Assembly (NCBI GenBank): GCA_034769895.1
Contig: CM068372.1
Location: 374,065,258 to 374,129,257 of the forward strand
Reading direction: 5' to 3'
Length of the DNA: 64,000 nt
Origin: Magicicada septendecula
Lineage: Eukaryota; Arthropoda; Insecta; Hemiptera; Cicadidae
The position numbers and the translations under genes are program-made. A model generated the notes under the pieces. That model saw nothing but the letters and a program-made list of their open reading frames with translations, ran no database searches and had not been told where the DNA came from. Below, piece by piece: positions 11,701 to 23,536 of this stretch (its first letter is position 1; each line of letters begins with the position of its first letter).

Positions 11701-12270
11701 CATTATCTCAAGTTATTTTCATTATTGAAGTTAAAATTCGTTCCATTAAGTTAAACATTTGTGTACATTTTATTATATTTGACTTGTATCATAAAAATTT
11801 CATACTTACAGTCCATAATTCATATACTGACATACATAACTATATACACCATACACCACTACTCCAAGTAACCTCTGAAACATTTAACAAAAAGTTATTT
11901 CAAAACAACAATTCATCATTTAATTACCAACTTCACTTCTCGTTAAACCATTTAAATTCATCAGAAAATTCAATTATATAATCTTTGAATTAGTCAAAAT
12001 ATTTAAAACATTTCAAATTATTTTAATTAAATTAATTAAACATTTACAATTAGCCAATTAGTTTTCAAAATTAATTCGGTTATTTATTTAAATTGCAAAT
12101 ATTAATATTATTATTACAACAATCAACTACACACACATTGTTTACTTAACATTCTACAATACACACAAATAAATTTACTAAACATTTATTTACAAATCTG
12201 CATCCTTATTTATTTAGTCATATCACACTTCAATGTTCAAAGGTTGCGAGGTCACAAAACCATAAAACAA
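8761..12270 (-). other. 3' noncoding body of element A
   Basis: No long ORF in either direction. The 250 bp next to the hairpin are G+C-richer and partly conserved with 13584-13815 of B (an ACTGGACTTCTC segment and GAGATCCCAACACCG). The rest is A+T-rich with strongly unequal C and G: the element sense strand is poor in C. A segment at 10850-11530 is G+C-richer than its surroundings and may be a separate domain or an older insertion. 11520-12270 resembles 1-500 and 15485-15990. Confidence 0.6.
11224..11259. repeat. 12-bp perfect inverted repeat in element A body
   Basis: CAGCTATGGTCA (11224-11235) and its exact complement (11248-11259) are separated by 12 bases. A second, shorter hairpin (GGTAACA/TGTTACC, 11458-11476) lies 200 bp on. 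Both could be RNA structures of the element transcript. Confidence 0.55.
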
Positions 12271-13529
12271 TGTGATATTTCGTTTTATTGATATTAATAT
12301 TGAAATATAAATTTTAAAATATTAAAGATACTGTCCACTGTATTTACTGAATTCTTCGGGCGCCATCTTGCCAACTGCAAGAAAATAATTTACCAAGGTT
12401 CGTATCAGCGAACTAGAAGAACAGAATTGGTTGTTTAAACAAACAAAGAAAACTTTATACGTTTACACATTAATTAAAATTTATTAACATTTCTCAAATC
12501 AAAAAGAAACGCACATAAAATAAATTTGAAAGAAAGAAACTTTTAATGTAAAGAAAAAAAAAAAACTTTTAGTGTAAAAAAGAATAAAACAACATTGAAA
12601 TATTATATAAACCTTATATGAATCAAGATATTAAATTAAAATAATCTTTTAAAGAAAACGCAAACCAGACTTCTTAATATAGTTACATTCTCCCGTATAC
12701 ACGCAACACACATACCAAGTTATTTTAGAGATCTCATTTTAATTTATGTATAGATATTTTAGGCTGCCATTTCTTTTTAAAATTAAAAGGTTTTACAATT
12801 TTGAAAATTTCTTGGGTTTTACCCCATATCGGTTACTTATCTGGCCATTCTTTAGCGATTCGACCCAGTCCAGACTCCTCACGTAATTCCGTCCACTCCG
12901 CACAATTCTATTGCTTATAATTTTGTATATATCACCAAAACTGTCACTGCATTTTACTTCTTGACTATTGAAAGTTATTAATTTGAATTTGAGATCACAT
13001 TTTATCGTATGCGGGCGCGTCGGCGAACACAGAATAACTTCGCCCGAAAAACCGGCGAGAGCCGGGCAGACGCGACAGTTTATTTTGCGTCTGGTCCGCT
13101 GAGATGTTAATTTCCGACTGTTTGTTCGGTGCCTCACACAGTTGCTGGCGTGACACACCCAGGATAGGCTCTGACGAAACCGATGACACACAGTTGTTAT
13201 ATAAGTTGCTGACGCAACACATCGCCTGATGTCTGGTTGTGTAACGTGTTTACTGTTACATAACGTGTTTACGTTTTTCGTGTTCGTCATTGTCCTTGAA
13301 CTGACTTTGGTACAGTTTGCCGGTTATTAAAACTGTTTATATGAATATTGTCTAATAACTTTGTTTTCAACGCCTCAAGCAGTGTTGCCGTTGTTGGAAT
13401 CGCTTCAAATAATAAATTTACCGTTCTTTATAAATTTTTGTTCCTAATGAAGATTTTTATTTATTTATTACAAAAAATATACAAATTTCTTTAGATTGCC
13501 CCAGGTATGCCCAAAAATGCCCCGCTACA
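12271..13529 (-). repeat. 3' LTR of element B (1259 bp)
   Basis: Minus strand from TGTAGCGGGGC to AAATATCACA. Same sequence as 17286-18542 apart from two extra A in one A run. The 165-codon open frame (12793-13290) recurs unchanged in the other LTR; its identity reflects the young LTR pair and it has no recognisable domain. Confidence 0.9.
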
Positions 13530-13537
13530 ATACCCCC
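13530..13537 (-). promoter_or_regulatory. Polypurine tract of element B
   Basis: The minus strand reads GAGGGGGTAT directly before TGTAGCGGGGC, the same tract as in element A. Confidence 0.75.
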
Positions 13538-13579
13538 TCAATGAGATATTTTATGCCGAAGCATAAAAAATCTCATTGA
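13538..13579 (-). ncRNA. Conserved hairpin next to the polypurine tract, element B
   Basis: Two 19-nt arms (13561-13579 and 13538-13556) with 18 paired positions close on a C(UUCG)G tetraloop, an unusually stable loop. Compared with element A, arm positions 3, 13, 16 and 19 carry different but still complementary bases. Confidence 0.75.
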
Positions 13580-16044
13580 CACATTCATACTTGCTAAAGG
13601 GATCAGCCAGGATATGTCGCCACAACCCCCTGTATGGTTTACACAAAAGAATAATCAACTCACCCTTGGTCCGGTGACTGTGACCGCATCTGCATGACAA
13701 TACTGGACTTCTCTCTCGAGATCCCAACACCGTAGAGTCAGACAGATACTCAACGCCCCTGCTCTGACGCGCAGGCCAGCTCAGGTCCGCCGCCACAGCA
13801 TCACCAAACACTGAAACAACAAATCAAAATATTAAATAGTGGCCTTATACAACACCATATCCCCAACTGATCTGTTTCCCCCTAGCGGTGCTGGTTTGCG
13901 CTAAGAAGCACTGGTTTTGTTTTTCATTTATCGCTAACATGTATATATCATAACATATTTACCAACTATATATATATACCCCTCTTAAAATTCCATCTAC
14001 TTACCCTTATTAACTGTACCCCAAAATTCAAAATCATTGCCCTGATTCCCATCAGGATTTAAGCAAACAGACGACTGACTTATTAACATTTCCCATTACC
14101 ATATTACATTTCTCTCATCCCCAATTTAAAAATGCATTTAAAATAGTTAACTTCATAAGTTCTCTTAAATTAACAAACACAATATAACATAAGAAAATAT
14201 AAGACACTTCTAATTCACATTAAAATAAACAATTGGTATTTAAAATGTTACACACATTAAGTTGGCATATGAAATCAGAAAATTACTTTTAAACTTGATT
14301 TACTCTTATTAATTCGTTTCTCAAAATTACAAAATATTTTTTTTTTTTTTTTTTTTCAATTATGGCCATCATTATTCCATTTCATTACTTTGGGTGATTC
14401 TACGTTACTCATTATAATTTACTTTATCCACTTGGCATTTACTCATAATCTTACCCCTTTTATTACTCTAACGTTCCCTTACAAAATCTCTAACTAGTAT
14501 GACACCCCACTATCAAAATTTTACTAACCCTTCTCTACCTCTAACTACTTACTACTTTAACTCCAATCGCCACCTTCTACTCTTATAAAAAAAATACTCT
14601 CTAACCCTTTGTACATAGGATACGTGTTTCCTTCCCAAAACTCATTCCCTTATGTTGGTCCCTGGACTCCCCCTAGGTAACCCTTTCCGGCGCCAATCGG
14701 TCCCTATCCCGTCCCAACCCTTGTTGCGGACTCCCCAAATACACTACCACTACTACAAAATTACCATCCCCAAAAAATCTCAATCTCATAACCTCACTAC
14801 AATTACAACAAATTAACATCAACAAATAAACAATATATCGCTCCAAACTCTACATAAAATCTCCATTTCTACTGTGTCTCCACTTATTTCTCAAAATTCT
14901 ATAACATACATTAACTCAAAACAACATTGTATTATTTTCATTTCCACTATTACTTTAACTTTTACTTCGATTTGGACAAATCTATGTCCCACAAAATTCA
15001 ACTTGAATTGACTCAAACATTTTATTCAAACAATTACTATCACCCACTTCTATCTTTTACAACCTATTGAAAATTTTACTTATTACAACTATTTTTCATT
15101 TTATTTTAAAATCTGTAAACACATTGAAAACATATTATTATATTTTTATAATACTTATTCCTAACATACGAAATGCAAACAACACAATAAGACACAATAA
15201 CACAATATAAGAAGTATTTAGTGCATCCAATTTTTAAATTCAAACAAAATTATTGAGTAGCAAATCATCATTATTAATTAAAATATATCAAATTTTTAAT
15301 ACGTTATCCCCTTGGATAACCTCCCAGCCACACACACTATTATAATACATCACATAACACAATACACAAATAGCAATAAACCTGGATTATTAGCATACAT
15401 CAAACAAACAATTCTCTTTTAAATAATTTATATAAAATTTATAAACATTATTATTTAAAATTTCATTAACTCTTTTTATTTATTCTCATTATTTATTTGT
15501 CCTGTGTTGCAATCAGATTTTCAAAAATTCTAAATTTATTATTAATACATATTTTAATCATTGTTATTCCACAAAATAGACCATTTAACATTTATTTACT
15601 TATTAATTATTATTAAATCAAAATCTCATCACACAATTTAAATTCCTTATAAAATTCAAACACATAACATTCAATCACAATATCTAAACATCTCAACTTA
15701 TTTAATTCAATTGATTATTAAAATTAAATATTCATTTGATTATTAAAACATATTTCAATTATTATCAACATTCTATAAATCATTAACTATTGTCTTCATA
15801 ATTATTTTGTTATTTAATTAGAGTGCTAAAATATTAATAATATTATTATTATTAATACAACATTTTCTAAAACATATACACATTACTTTTCTAACATTTC
15901 ACAATACACACAAATGAATTCAATATTATTTACAAAATATGCGTCAAAACTGTTCAAGTGTATCTCACTTCAGATGTCCAAATCAGCAAGGTCATTACCA
16001 AAAATTTACAATATTTAAAAATGTCCCAACACTGATCTTTTAGC
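13580..16044 (-). other. 3' noncoding body of element B
   Basis: No supported gene. The part near the hairpin is G+C-richer and shares blocks with element A. From about 13950 on, G is rare on the plus strand while C is common, so the element RNA is A-rich and C-poor. A T run lies at 14339-14356. 15485-15990 matches 1-500 of element C. Confidence 0.6.
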
Positions 16045-17016
16045 TCACCCACCATCGTCATATATATATCTAGTGTATTTGTAACATTCATCATTTTTAT
16101 CAACACACAAATTATTATAATGGTTACTATCATAATAATCCATCAATTCTATTTCGTCCATTATACCACTAGAAATCTTGTTACCATAAGTTAGGATTGT
16201 CCCGTCTATATCAGTGTTATTTGTTAACGTCAGGTAAATCGTTTTATCATTTTTGTATTCCTCAACTACTACGTGAGGTAAATCATTATAGTCAGGTAAG
16301 ATATTATCAAGATTATTCTCTGTCTCTCTTTCAACAGGTACGTATTTCACATGATTCATCATCACCCCTTTTATTAATTTTCTCAATTCATCATACTTTC
16401 TTTCTAACTTATATAATTCTATTTCATTCTCAACATATAACTCTCTTTCTTCATAGCACCACATCACACTCTCACAATTATTACGGACAGAGGGTACAAC
16501 ATTATACAACATTACTTCATTTAACAATAAGGGTCTCTTGCCCTGAAAAAACAACATTAAATCATCATCATCATTATAAACAATAAGGGGAAAATTTGCC
16601 CTCTGTCCCCATTCAATTACTACATTATTTTTCCACTCTCTCTCTACTTCATAAACACTCATTAACATTTCATTATCGCATTCTAAAACTTCATCAGCAC
16701 TATTTGTTATTATATTTTCATCATTATTCTTCACCCCCACTATACTCTCACAATTGTCTACTATTTCGTCATTTTTACATTTTGTCTTACTTAAAACATT
16801 GTCACCTAATTTCTCGAACTTCTGTTCTAACTTATTCAAACTGTTTCTTATTATTTCGTTAGTGCTTTCTAACTGTTTACTCATTTCTTGTATCTCATGT
16901 TTCAATTCTTTAAAACTATTCTTTTGACTATCGAACTTCTCATTGATTTCGTTTTTCTGTTCATTAAACAGCAATTTCATCATCTTGATTAAATCATTTT
17001 CTTGTATCTCAGCCAT
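16045..17016 (-). CDS. Gag-position coiled-coil protein of LTR element B (323 aa)
   Basis: Intact ORF starting about 250 nt after the PBS. Residues 10-75 are a likely coiled coil (KELKHEIQEMSKQLE and following heptads). The shared core has EWGQRANFP at 135-143 and SVRNNCESVMWCYEERE at 176-192, the latter identical to the protein of element C. A second charged helical stretch follows (ELYKLERKYDELRKL). The end is YIYDDGG. The C-terminal third differs from the proteins of A and C. No zinc knuckle or enzymatic motif is visible. I infer a Gag-like or RNA-packaging role from position; the family is not one I recognise. Confidence 0.7.
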   Translation of the reverse strand: MAEIQENDLIKMMKLLFNEQKNEINEKFDSQKNSFKELKHEIQEMSKQLESTNEIIRNSLNKLEQKFEKLGDNVLSKTKCKNDEIVDNCESIVGVKNNDENIITNSADEVLECDNEMLMSVYEVEREWKNNVVIEWGQRANFPLIVYNDDDDLMLFFQGKRPLLLNEVMLYNVVPSVRNNCESVMWCYEERELYVENEIELYKLERKYDELRKLIKGVMMNHVKYVPVERETENNLDNILPDYNDLPHVVVEEYKNDKTIYLTLTNNTDIDGTILTYGNKISSGIMDEIELMDYYDSNHYNNLCVDKNDECYKYTRYIYDDGG

Positions 17017-17264
17017 TTTAAAAGATTTTATTATAATACCCTTTATACTATTTAATAATTATCATACATACCAATTATTATGTATATTACCTCATAATAC
17101 TCCTTATATAATTCGACAAATAATTCACTACATACATAACCTTATCAAAACATAACCCCATACTTGCGTCTATTTTACGTATAAAAAAAAATTTATTTTA
17201 CCTTAAACAACCATTCTGCTTTCCCCGTAGGCCGTATTTTATATAAATTTATTGATATAAAATT

Positions 17265-17283
17265 GTCCCTGTTCCAGAAGCCA
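17265..17283 (-). promoter_or_regulatory. Primer-binding site of element B (Lys-like)
   Basis: Minus strand TGGCTTCTGGAACAGGGAC, two bases from the inner LTR end. The 3' half (GAACAGGGAC) equals the Lys3-type PBS of element A, but the middle differs and is one base longer. Confidence 0.6.
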
Positions 17284-17285
17284 AA

Positions 17286-18542
17286 TGTGATATTTCGTTT
17301 TATTGATATTAATATTGAAATATAAATTTTAAAATATTAAAGATACTGTCCACTGTATTTACTGAATTCTTCGGGCGCCATCTTGCCAACTGCAAGAAAA
17401 TAATTTACCAAGGTTCGTATCAGCGAACTAGAAGAACAGAATTGGTTGTTTAAACAAACAAAGAAAACTTTATACGTTTACACATTAATTAAAATTTATT
17501 AACATTTCTCAAATCAAAAAGAAACGCACATAAAATAAATTTGAAAGAAAGAAACTTTTAATGTAAAGAAAAAAAAAACTTTTAGTGTAAAAAAGAATAA
17601 AACAACATTGAAATATTATATAAACCTTATATGAATCAAGATATTAAATTAAAATAATCTTTTAAAGAAAACGCAAACCAGACTTCTTAATATAGTTACA
17701 TTCTCCCGTATACACGCAACACACATACCAAGTTATTTTAGAGATCTCATTTTAATTTATGTATAGATATTTTAGGCTGCCATTTCTTTTTAAAATTAAA
17801 AGGTTTTACAATTTTGAAAATTTCTTGGGTTTTACCCCATATCGGTTACTTATCTGGCCATTCTTTAGCGATTCGACCCAGTCCAGACTCCTCACGTAAT
17901 TCCGTCCACTCCGCACAATTCTATTGCTTATAATTTTGTATATATCACCAAAACTGTCACTGCATTTTACTTCTTGACTATTGAAAGTTATTAATTTGAA
18001 TTTGAGATCACATTTTATCGTATGCGGGCGCGTCGGCGAACACAGAATAACTTCGCCCGAAAAACCGGCGAGAGCCGGGCAGACGCGACAGTTTATTTTG
18101 CGTCTGGTCCGCTGAGATGTTAATTTCCGACTGTTTGTTCGGTGCCTCACACAGTTGCTGGCGTGACACACCCAGGATAGGCTCTGACGAAACCGATGAC
18201 ACACAGTTGTTATATAAGTTGCTGACGCAACACATCGCCTGATGTCTGGTTGTGTAACGTGTTTACTGTTACATAACGTGTTTACGTTTTTCGTGTTCGT
18301 CATTGTCCTTGAACTGACTTTGGTACAGTTTGCCGGTTATTAAAACTGTTTATATGAATATTGTCTAATAACTTTGTTTTCAACGCCTCAAGCAGTGTTG
18401 CCGTTGTTGGAATCGCTTCAAATAATAAATTTACCGTTCTTTATAAATTTTTGTTCCTAATGAAGATTTTTATTTATTTATTACAAAAAATATACAAATT
18501 TCTTTAGATTGCCCCAGGTATGCCCAAAAATGCCCCGCTACA
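17286..18542 (-). repeat. 5' LTR of element B (1257 bp)
   Basis: TG...CA ends on the minus strand; pairs with 12271-13529. The ACAA duplication follows at 18543-18546. Confidence 0.9.
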
Positions 18543-18579
18543 ACAATATATATAAAATTGTCCATTGATTGTTTATAGT

Positions 18580-19458
18580 TTAGCCTCCATCGTTCCAAAT
18601 TAACCTTGGTTCTACATAACACTTTTCGATTTCGTTAACACACATACTGATACTTTGTGTGTCATAAACCCAAAAATCAAAGTCATCCGTCTTACCAAAA
18701 TAATCTTGCAACCAGTCAACACTAAGTATATCTGTTAAGTCTCCGTTAATAAATTTCTTCAATATCGGGTCAGTTACTTTTGTATTAAAAATCAAATCAT
18801 TCTTATTTAAATACTCTTCTAATACTTCTTCCAACTCACCATAATCTCTCTTTAAATTATATACTTCTAATTCTCTCTCATCATAACACCATCTCATACT
18901 TATAAAATCATTCCACACAGAGGGTATAATATTATACAAATAACATAAACAACTCCAATCTTCTACTAATACGGGACTCTTGCCCTTCAAAAACACTTGT
19001 GACCACATTAAATCATAAATAATAAAGGGAAAATTTGCCCTCTGTCCCCACTCTACTACAACATTATTTCTCCTCTCTCTCTCTAATTCATACACACACA
19101 TTAACATTTCATTATCAACTTCTACTCTTTCTACAATTACGTTATCACTCTCAACATCTACACCATCATTTTCTAACACCACATTTTTATTTGTATTATC
19201 ATTGTTATTACTTGTCAACTCATTATTTAAATTATCATTTCCACCCCTACTTACCCTGTCATCTTTGTTCGATTTTAATTTGTTTATTACTTTCTCATTT
19301 TCTAATTCTATTTCGCCTAACCGCGTCTCTAACTCACTCAATTTCTTATCATAAATACAGCCTTGTTCTTGAATTTCTTTTTTCAATTCATTCCAATCAT
19401 TTTTCTGTTCATTAAAAAGTGCTTGCATCATTTTTATTATTTCGTTATTATCTGCCAT
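18580..19458 (-). CDS. Gag-position coiled-coil protein of LTR element A (292 aa)
   Basis: Intact ORF starting about 210 nt after a perfect Lys-type PBS. Residues 8-65 look like a coiled coil (NELKKEIQEQ, LSELETRLGEIELENEK). Residues 70-110 are Asn/Asp-rich. The core has EWGQRANFP at 136-144 and WCYDERE at 190-196, with SVWNDFISMRW in place of the SVRNNCESVMW of B and C. The C-terminus (FINGDLTDILSVDWLQDYFGK, split over 236-256, and RLIWNDGG) is close to that of C, not of B. Element B is inserted 37 bp beyond the stop codon and leaves the ORF whole. Confidence 0.7.
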   Translation of the reverse strand: MADNNEIIKMMQALFNEQKNDWNELKKEIQEQGCIYDKKLSELETRLGEIELENEKVINKLKSNKDDRVSRGGNDNLNNELTSNNNDNTNKNVVLENDGVDVESDNVIVERVEVDNEMLMCVYELERERRNNVVVEWGQRANFPFIIYDLMWSQVFLKGKSPVLVEDWSCLCYLYNIIPSVWNDFISMRWCYDERELEVYNLKRDYGELEEVLEEYLNKNDLIFNTKVTDPILKKFINGDLTDILSVDWLQDYFGKTDDFDFWVYDTQSISMCVNEIEKCYVEPRLIWNDGG

Positions 19459-19666
19459 TTTAACTTTTGTTTAAATATTTCTATTTCTTTCAAAAAAAAT
19501 TTATTTCGTGTACTCAATATTACACCATCATATTATACGTAAAATTATTGTACTATTTTTTACCATGTGTATTTACAACATAACCTTAATTTTACGTCTT
19601 TTCTATTCTTTCGCTACCCACTCTGTTTCTGGGTTCTGGCTTATTTATATAATTATTTTATATAAT

Positions 19667-19684
19667 GTCCCTGTTCGGGCGCCA
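19667..19684 (-). promoter_or_regulatory. Primer-binding site of element A (tRNA-Lys3 type)
   Basis: Minus strand TGGCGCCCGAACAGGGAC, a perfect 18-nt Lys(TTT) primer site, two bases from the LTR end. It fixes the minus orientation of element A. Confidence 0.9.
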
Positions 19685-19686
19685 TT

Positions 19687-20874
19687 TGTATAAAAACTTA
19701 CTTATTTATACATTTAATTCACTTCTACTTACCTTTGTTCCTAAGGGTCCCCCCAGAGTTCTCCTATAAGCGAGATCAGAAACAGTGTGAGGTTACGAAA
19801 TAATTCTGAATACCCATTTTGAATGAAGAGAATTTAACTTTTCCTTTTATTTTAAAATCATTTGACAGATTTGGATTTTTTACTTTTCCTCCAAATATAG
19901 ATTTTACATACTTTAAAAATATTATGATTTTACAGGTTGTGTAATCATTACGTCTTATGTACTATTCTTATTTTCTACTACTTACATACATTAAACAAGA
20001 GAGCCCAGCCTGCCATTCACTCATTCTCTCAATTTATACACCCTCCCCTGAACATTTTTTATTACCCCGAACCCTTAAACATGTTGTGAAATTCTATAGT
20101 TGGCAACGTGGTCATCATTCGCACTCACTATTTAACGTTTGGCAATCACTGGTATGTCCGGAACTAAACGTAGATATTCTTCACTGAATGGTATTAACCG
20201 CGGTTACATGGATTTAAACTGTTATTTCACTTTTTTATCGGTGAAACATGAAATTTTATACTGAGCCCAACTTAGCTCTGTACCGGCCGGTACGCACGGA
20301 GTATGACCGCCGTCACCGAGAACGTAACAGGTACCGCTTGCTCTCTTTGGAGGGAAGCTGTTGTTCACTGCCACTATTTTCGTCGCTCCTGGCTCATATG
20401 CTGTTGGGTAACCATTTTATATATGGAATGGAGCTGATATATGTGTGTGACCAGAGCTTAATATTGGACTTGGCTCTGGTGATGTCACCAACAGTAGGCG
20501 GAGTTTAATGCGACTTCCGGTATTGAGTTGATAGCTGCGACAAACGATTTGCTACATCGCCATGTTTCACAGCGTGGGTTGTGTTTTCCAAGCGTCACTC
20601 CGGCGCGCCGCCCATCAATGTTGCATACGGGCGTGATCATACACACGCAAAGTTCTGCGAAAAATTGGGGTGGTAAATTCTTCGCCGCATTACTCAACAA
20701 CAACCTGCGTCTTACTGCTTTGTTTCACTGTTCTGTTATACTGACAAATACGTTGCACAATAATACCGTTATTTCGCAATATTTTATAAAGCTCCCGAAC
20801 GAAAACGAAATGAATAAAAATATATAAATACCACAAACGGTTAAAATAAAACACCCAAAAATTGACCCGCTACA
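19687..20874 (-). repeat. 5' LTR of element A (1188 bp)
   Basis: Same length as 7522-8709 and nearly identical. TATT follows at 20875-20878. Confidence 0.9.
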
Positions 20875-20880
20875 TATTTA

Positions 20881-21090
20881 ACCTCAAAACAATTAAATAC
20901 ATACATGTACTACAATTAAAATTAATTTCTTTAAACCACTGGATTTGAAATAATGAAAAACATTACAGGCAAAGTTTCGAGTTATACTTAACCTCAAAGC
21001 ATATAGGTACATATATGTATCGCAACTAAAATTACTTATCTTAAAGAATCTCATTTGAAATAATTAGACAAATATTACTTACTTTGAAAA
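20881..21090. repeat. 110-bp tandem repeat in the 5' part of hAT-1
   Basis: Two diverged units begin with ACCTCAAA at 20881 and 20991. The end of a further unit (GAGTTATA) lies at 7512-7519, on the other side of element A, which confirms that A split this array. Confidence 0.65.
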
Positions 21091-21520
21091 TGTATATTTC
21101 ACATTAATAATGTGTGGAAAAAACTAACGTAAACAATTGTCACTTTACAAAAATAATCTTGTAAATAAAGAAAAATAATCTTTGAACTGCCAAGCCGGCT
21201 GGATGTTTTTGTGGTTTGTTGTGTCTGTATAACCAAATTTATCAAATGACTGAGTAGATTTCTATGTAGAGCGTTAGAGGGCGCAAAAGGAAAGGAAATA
21301 GTATTTGGACTCTCATCTATTTCGAATGTGCTTTCCGCCCGAATTTTTTATTTTCAAATTTTTCAAAAAATGACATTTTTTATTATATCAATATTCAAAA
21401 AATTAAAAATTCCAGTATTCAAAGATTTTGAAATCCTATTCCAGAATATTTCAATAATTTCAAGTGTCAATTTAAAATTCCAGAATATTTCCAGAATTTC
21501 AAGACCTTGTAGACACCATG

Positions 21521-22105
<585 letters not shown>

Positions 22106-22649
22106 TTTACAACTGTAAACAAAGTAGAAATAATTTTTCTAAATTATAAAAATATTAGTACACATTAGTGAAATGAGAAACCAATTTTATAAAGTAGCGA
22201 CATTTCAATTCATAAGCAAATACAATTATTCACTTTGTGTTGAATATCATGCAGTTGCTTGTTGTTAATATCACATGCTTACTTCAAAATCAGCAATACC
22301 CCAAACTTATTTCTAACCCCAAAAATGTCAATTTACAAATTATGTATCTGGTGAGTCTCAAAAAAAGTAGAATAAATCACAAAATTATAGAAAAATGCGC
22401 AACTCACCTCACATTCATAAAGCCTGCTCGTGTGTTAAAGTTAAAAGGGCAGGCAAGCCCCTAAGGGAAAAAGGTTAAAGGATATGGTTATATGCACAAT
22501 TCCACTTATAATAAATAATGGTGTGTCATCACAAAAAATGCTGGAGGTCATGATTCAGTCATCTCCTGGTTACTACATGGCTCTAATGATAGGTAGTATG
22601 CTTTTTGGAAAATCGTCACATACTGTTTACTTGAGGCAATTTAGTAGTG

Positions 22650-23179
22650 AATATGTCCCCTGGATATGTTACTAGCATATGGCAGGGTAAGACGTATGGT
22701 GGGGCTGCCACCTTCAGGCTTAACATCCAGCCCAATTTTCTGTCTGGGTGTTCTCTCATAAACTAGCTGTCTTACCGGACTAAAGAGACCAGTTTTACCT
22801 GTTGAGATATCCATAAAGATCTTTAATGTGGTGGTTTCTCCTTCCCTCCCACATCCTACGTCGTTGACCAATGGAAGGTCATCCGTCTTTATAGGCAATT
22901 TCTTACCCCAAGGGCAAGAGGGTGCCCTAACCTCTACTTGACAATGACAAGTAGAGGAGGGACAGGTTATACCGGCTGTCACTCGGTCTCCAGAGCCGTG
23001 TTAGCCACTTGTAGGCCACATCCCCAAACAATTATGGAACTACAAGCCGAGGGGACAGAGAGGTGTGGGGCGTCCGAGGAAGCGCTGAAATGACCAGCTC
23101 TAATCTTTATCTATTTGAGACCGGAAGAAACCATCCTTGGTTTAATCCTTGAAGATGATGATGATGATGATGATGATGA
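22650..23179 (+). mobile_element. Retroposon 3' end with (GAT)n tail (LINE/SINE class uncertain)
   Basis: A G+C-richer block unlike the flanking intron ends in a GAT/ATG trinucleotide run (about 23154-23179), the kind of simple-repeat tail seen on some LINEs. A 10-bp stem, CCTCTACTTG against CAAGTAGAGG with a 7-nt loop (22931-22957), lies inside. The 113-codon minus ORF over it has no known domain. Confidence 0.4.
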
Positions 23180-23536
23180 CATGCTGTTTACTTTGTAATC
23201 TAGATGTGATTGTGTACGAAGTGAACATGGTTGGACAGAGCTCCCGACTACTTATGAATTCACATGACCAAAATACTAAACACAAGTATTGATCAGATTG
23301 CAGTGGCAACTGAACACACAACACCCACATTTTGTATGGTCTCAACTGCACACCATATTGCTGTTTAGTTGAAAGATCCAGAATATATCTAAACTGCATA
23401 TATTATAAACTTTAGTGCTAATACGAAATGGTCTTTTACAATTTTATTTTCTAGTACATACACATGCACCTGCATGCATACGCTCCATTTAAAGAGATTA
23501 AACTGAAATTTAAAAATTAAAAACAAGAAAAACTCT

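Larger units (their letters stand above)
12271..18542 (-). mobile_element. LTR retrotransposon B (non-autonomous), nested in element A
   Basis: Two LTRs (5' 17286-18542, 3' 12271-13529 on the minus strand) are flanked by ACAA (12267-12270 and 18543-18546). It interrupts element A just downstream of the A ORF stop. The only LTR difference I see is the length of an A run (near 12554 and 17570), so this is a very recent insertion. The internal region has a PBS, one intact ORF of 323 codons and about 2.5 kb of noncoding sequence. No pol genes. Confidence 0.9.
7522..20874 (-). mobile_element. LTR retrotransposon A (non-autonomous), 13.35 kb including nested B
   Basis: Two LTRs of 1188 bp face the same way (19687-20874 is 5', 7522-8709 is 3', minus strand). 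TATT is duplicated on both sides (7518-7521 and 20875-20878). The empty site is reconstructed by joining the flanks, which then match the neighbouring hAT-1 repeat at 20974-21000. Without B the element is about 7.1 kb: leader, PBS, one ORF and about 3.5 kb of noncoding body. I count about four differences between the LTRs, so insertion was recent. No protease, reverse transcriptase or integrase is visible. Confidence 0.9.
3548..21520 (-). mobile_element. hAT-like DNA transposon hAT-1, split by nested LTR elements A and B
   Basis: Both ends carry a 14-bp inverted repeat (CATGGTGTCTACAA at 3548-3561 and its reverse complement at 21507-21520). Both are followed inward by subterminal copies of an ATTCCAGAAT-like motif. 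TAATT flanks both ends (3543-3547 and 21521-21525); a full 8-bp hAT duplication is not visible. The element holds a broken transposase at 4923-7156. Removing 7522-20874 joins the two halves in a way that restores a local repeat, so they belong to one element of about 4.6 kb. Confidence 0.7.

Noticed and set aside
12793..13290. 165-codon ORF identical in both LTRs of B
   Set aside because: LTRs are nearly identical overall, so identity is no sign of selection; no recognisable domain.
22641..22982. 113-codon minus ORF in the retroposon end
   Set aside because: Overlaps a structured, probably noncoding retroposon 3' end and has no domain.
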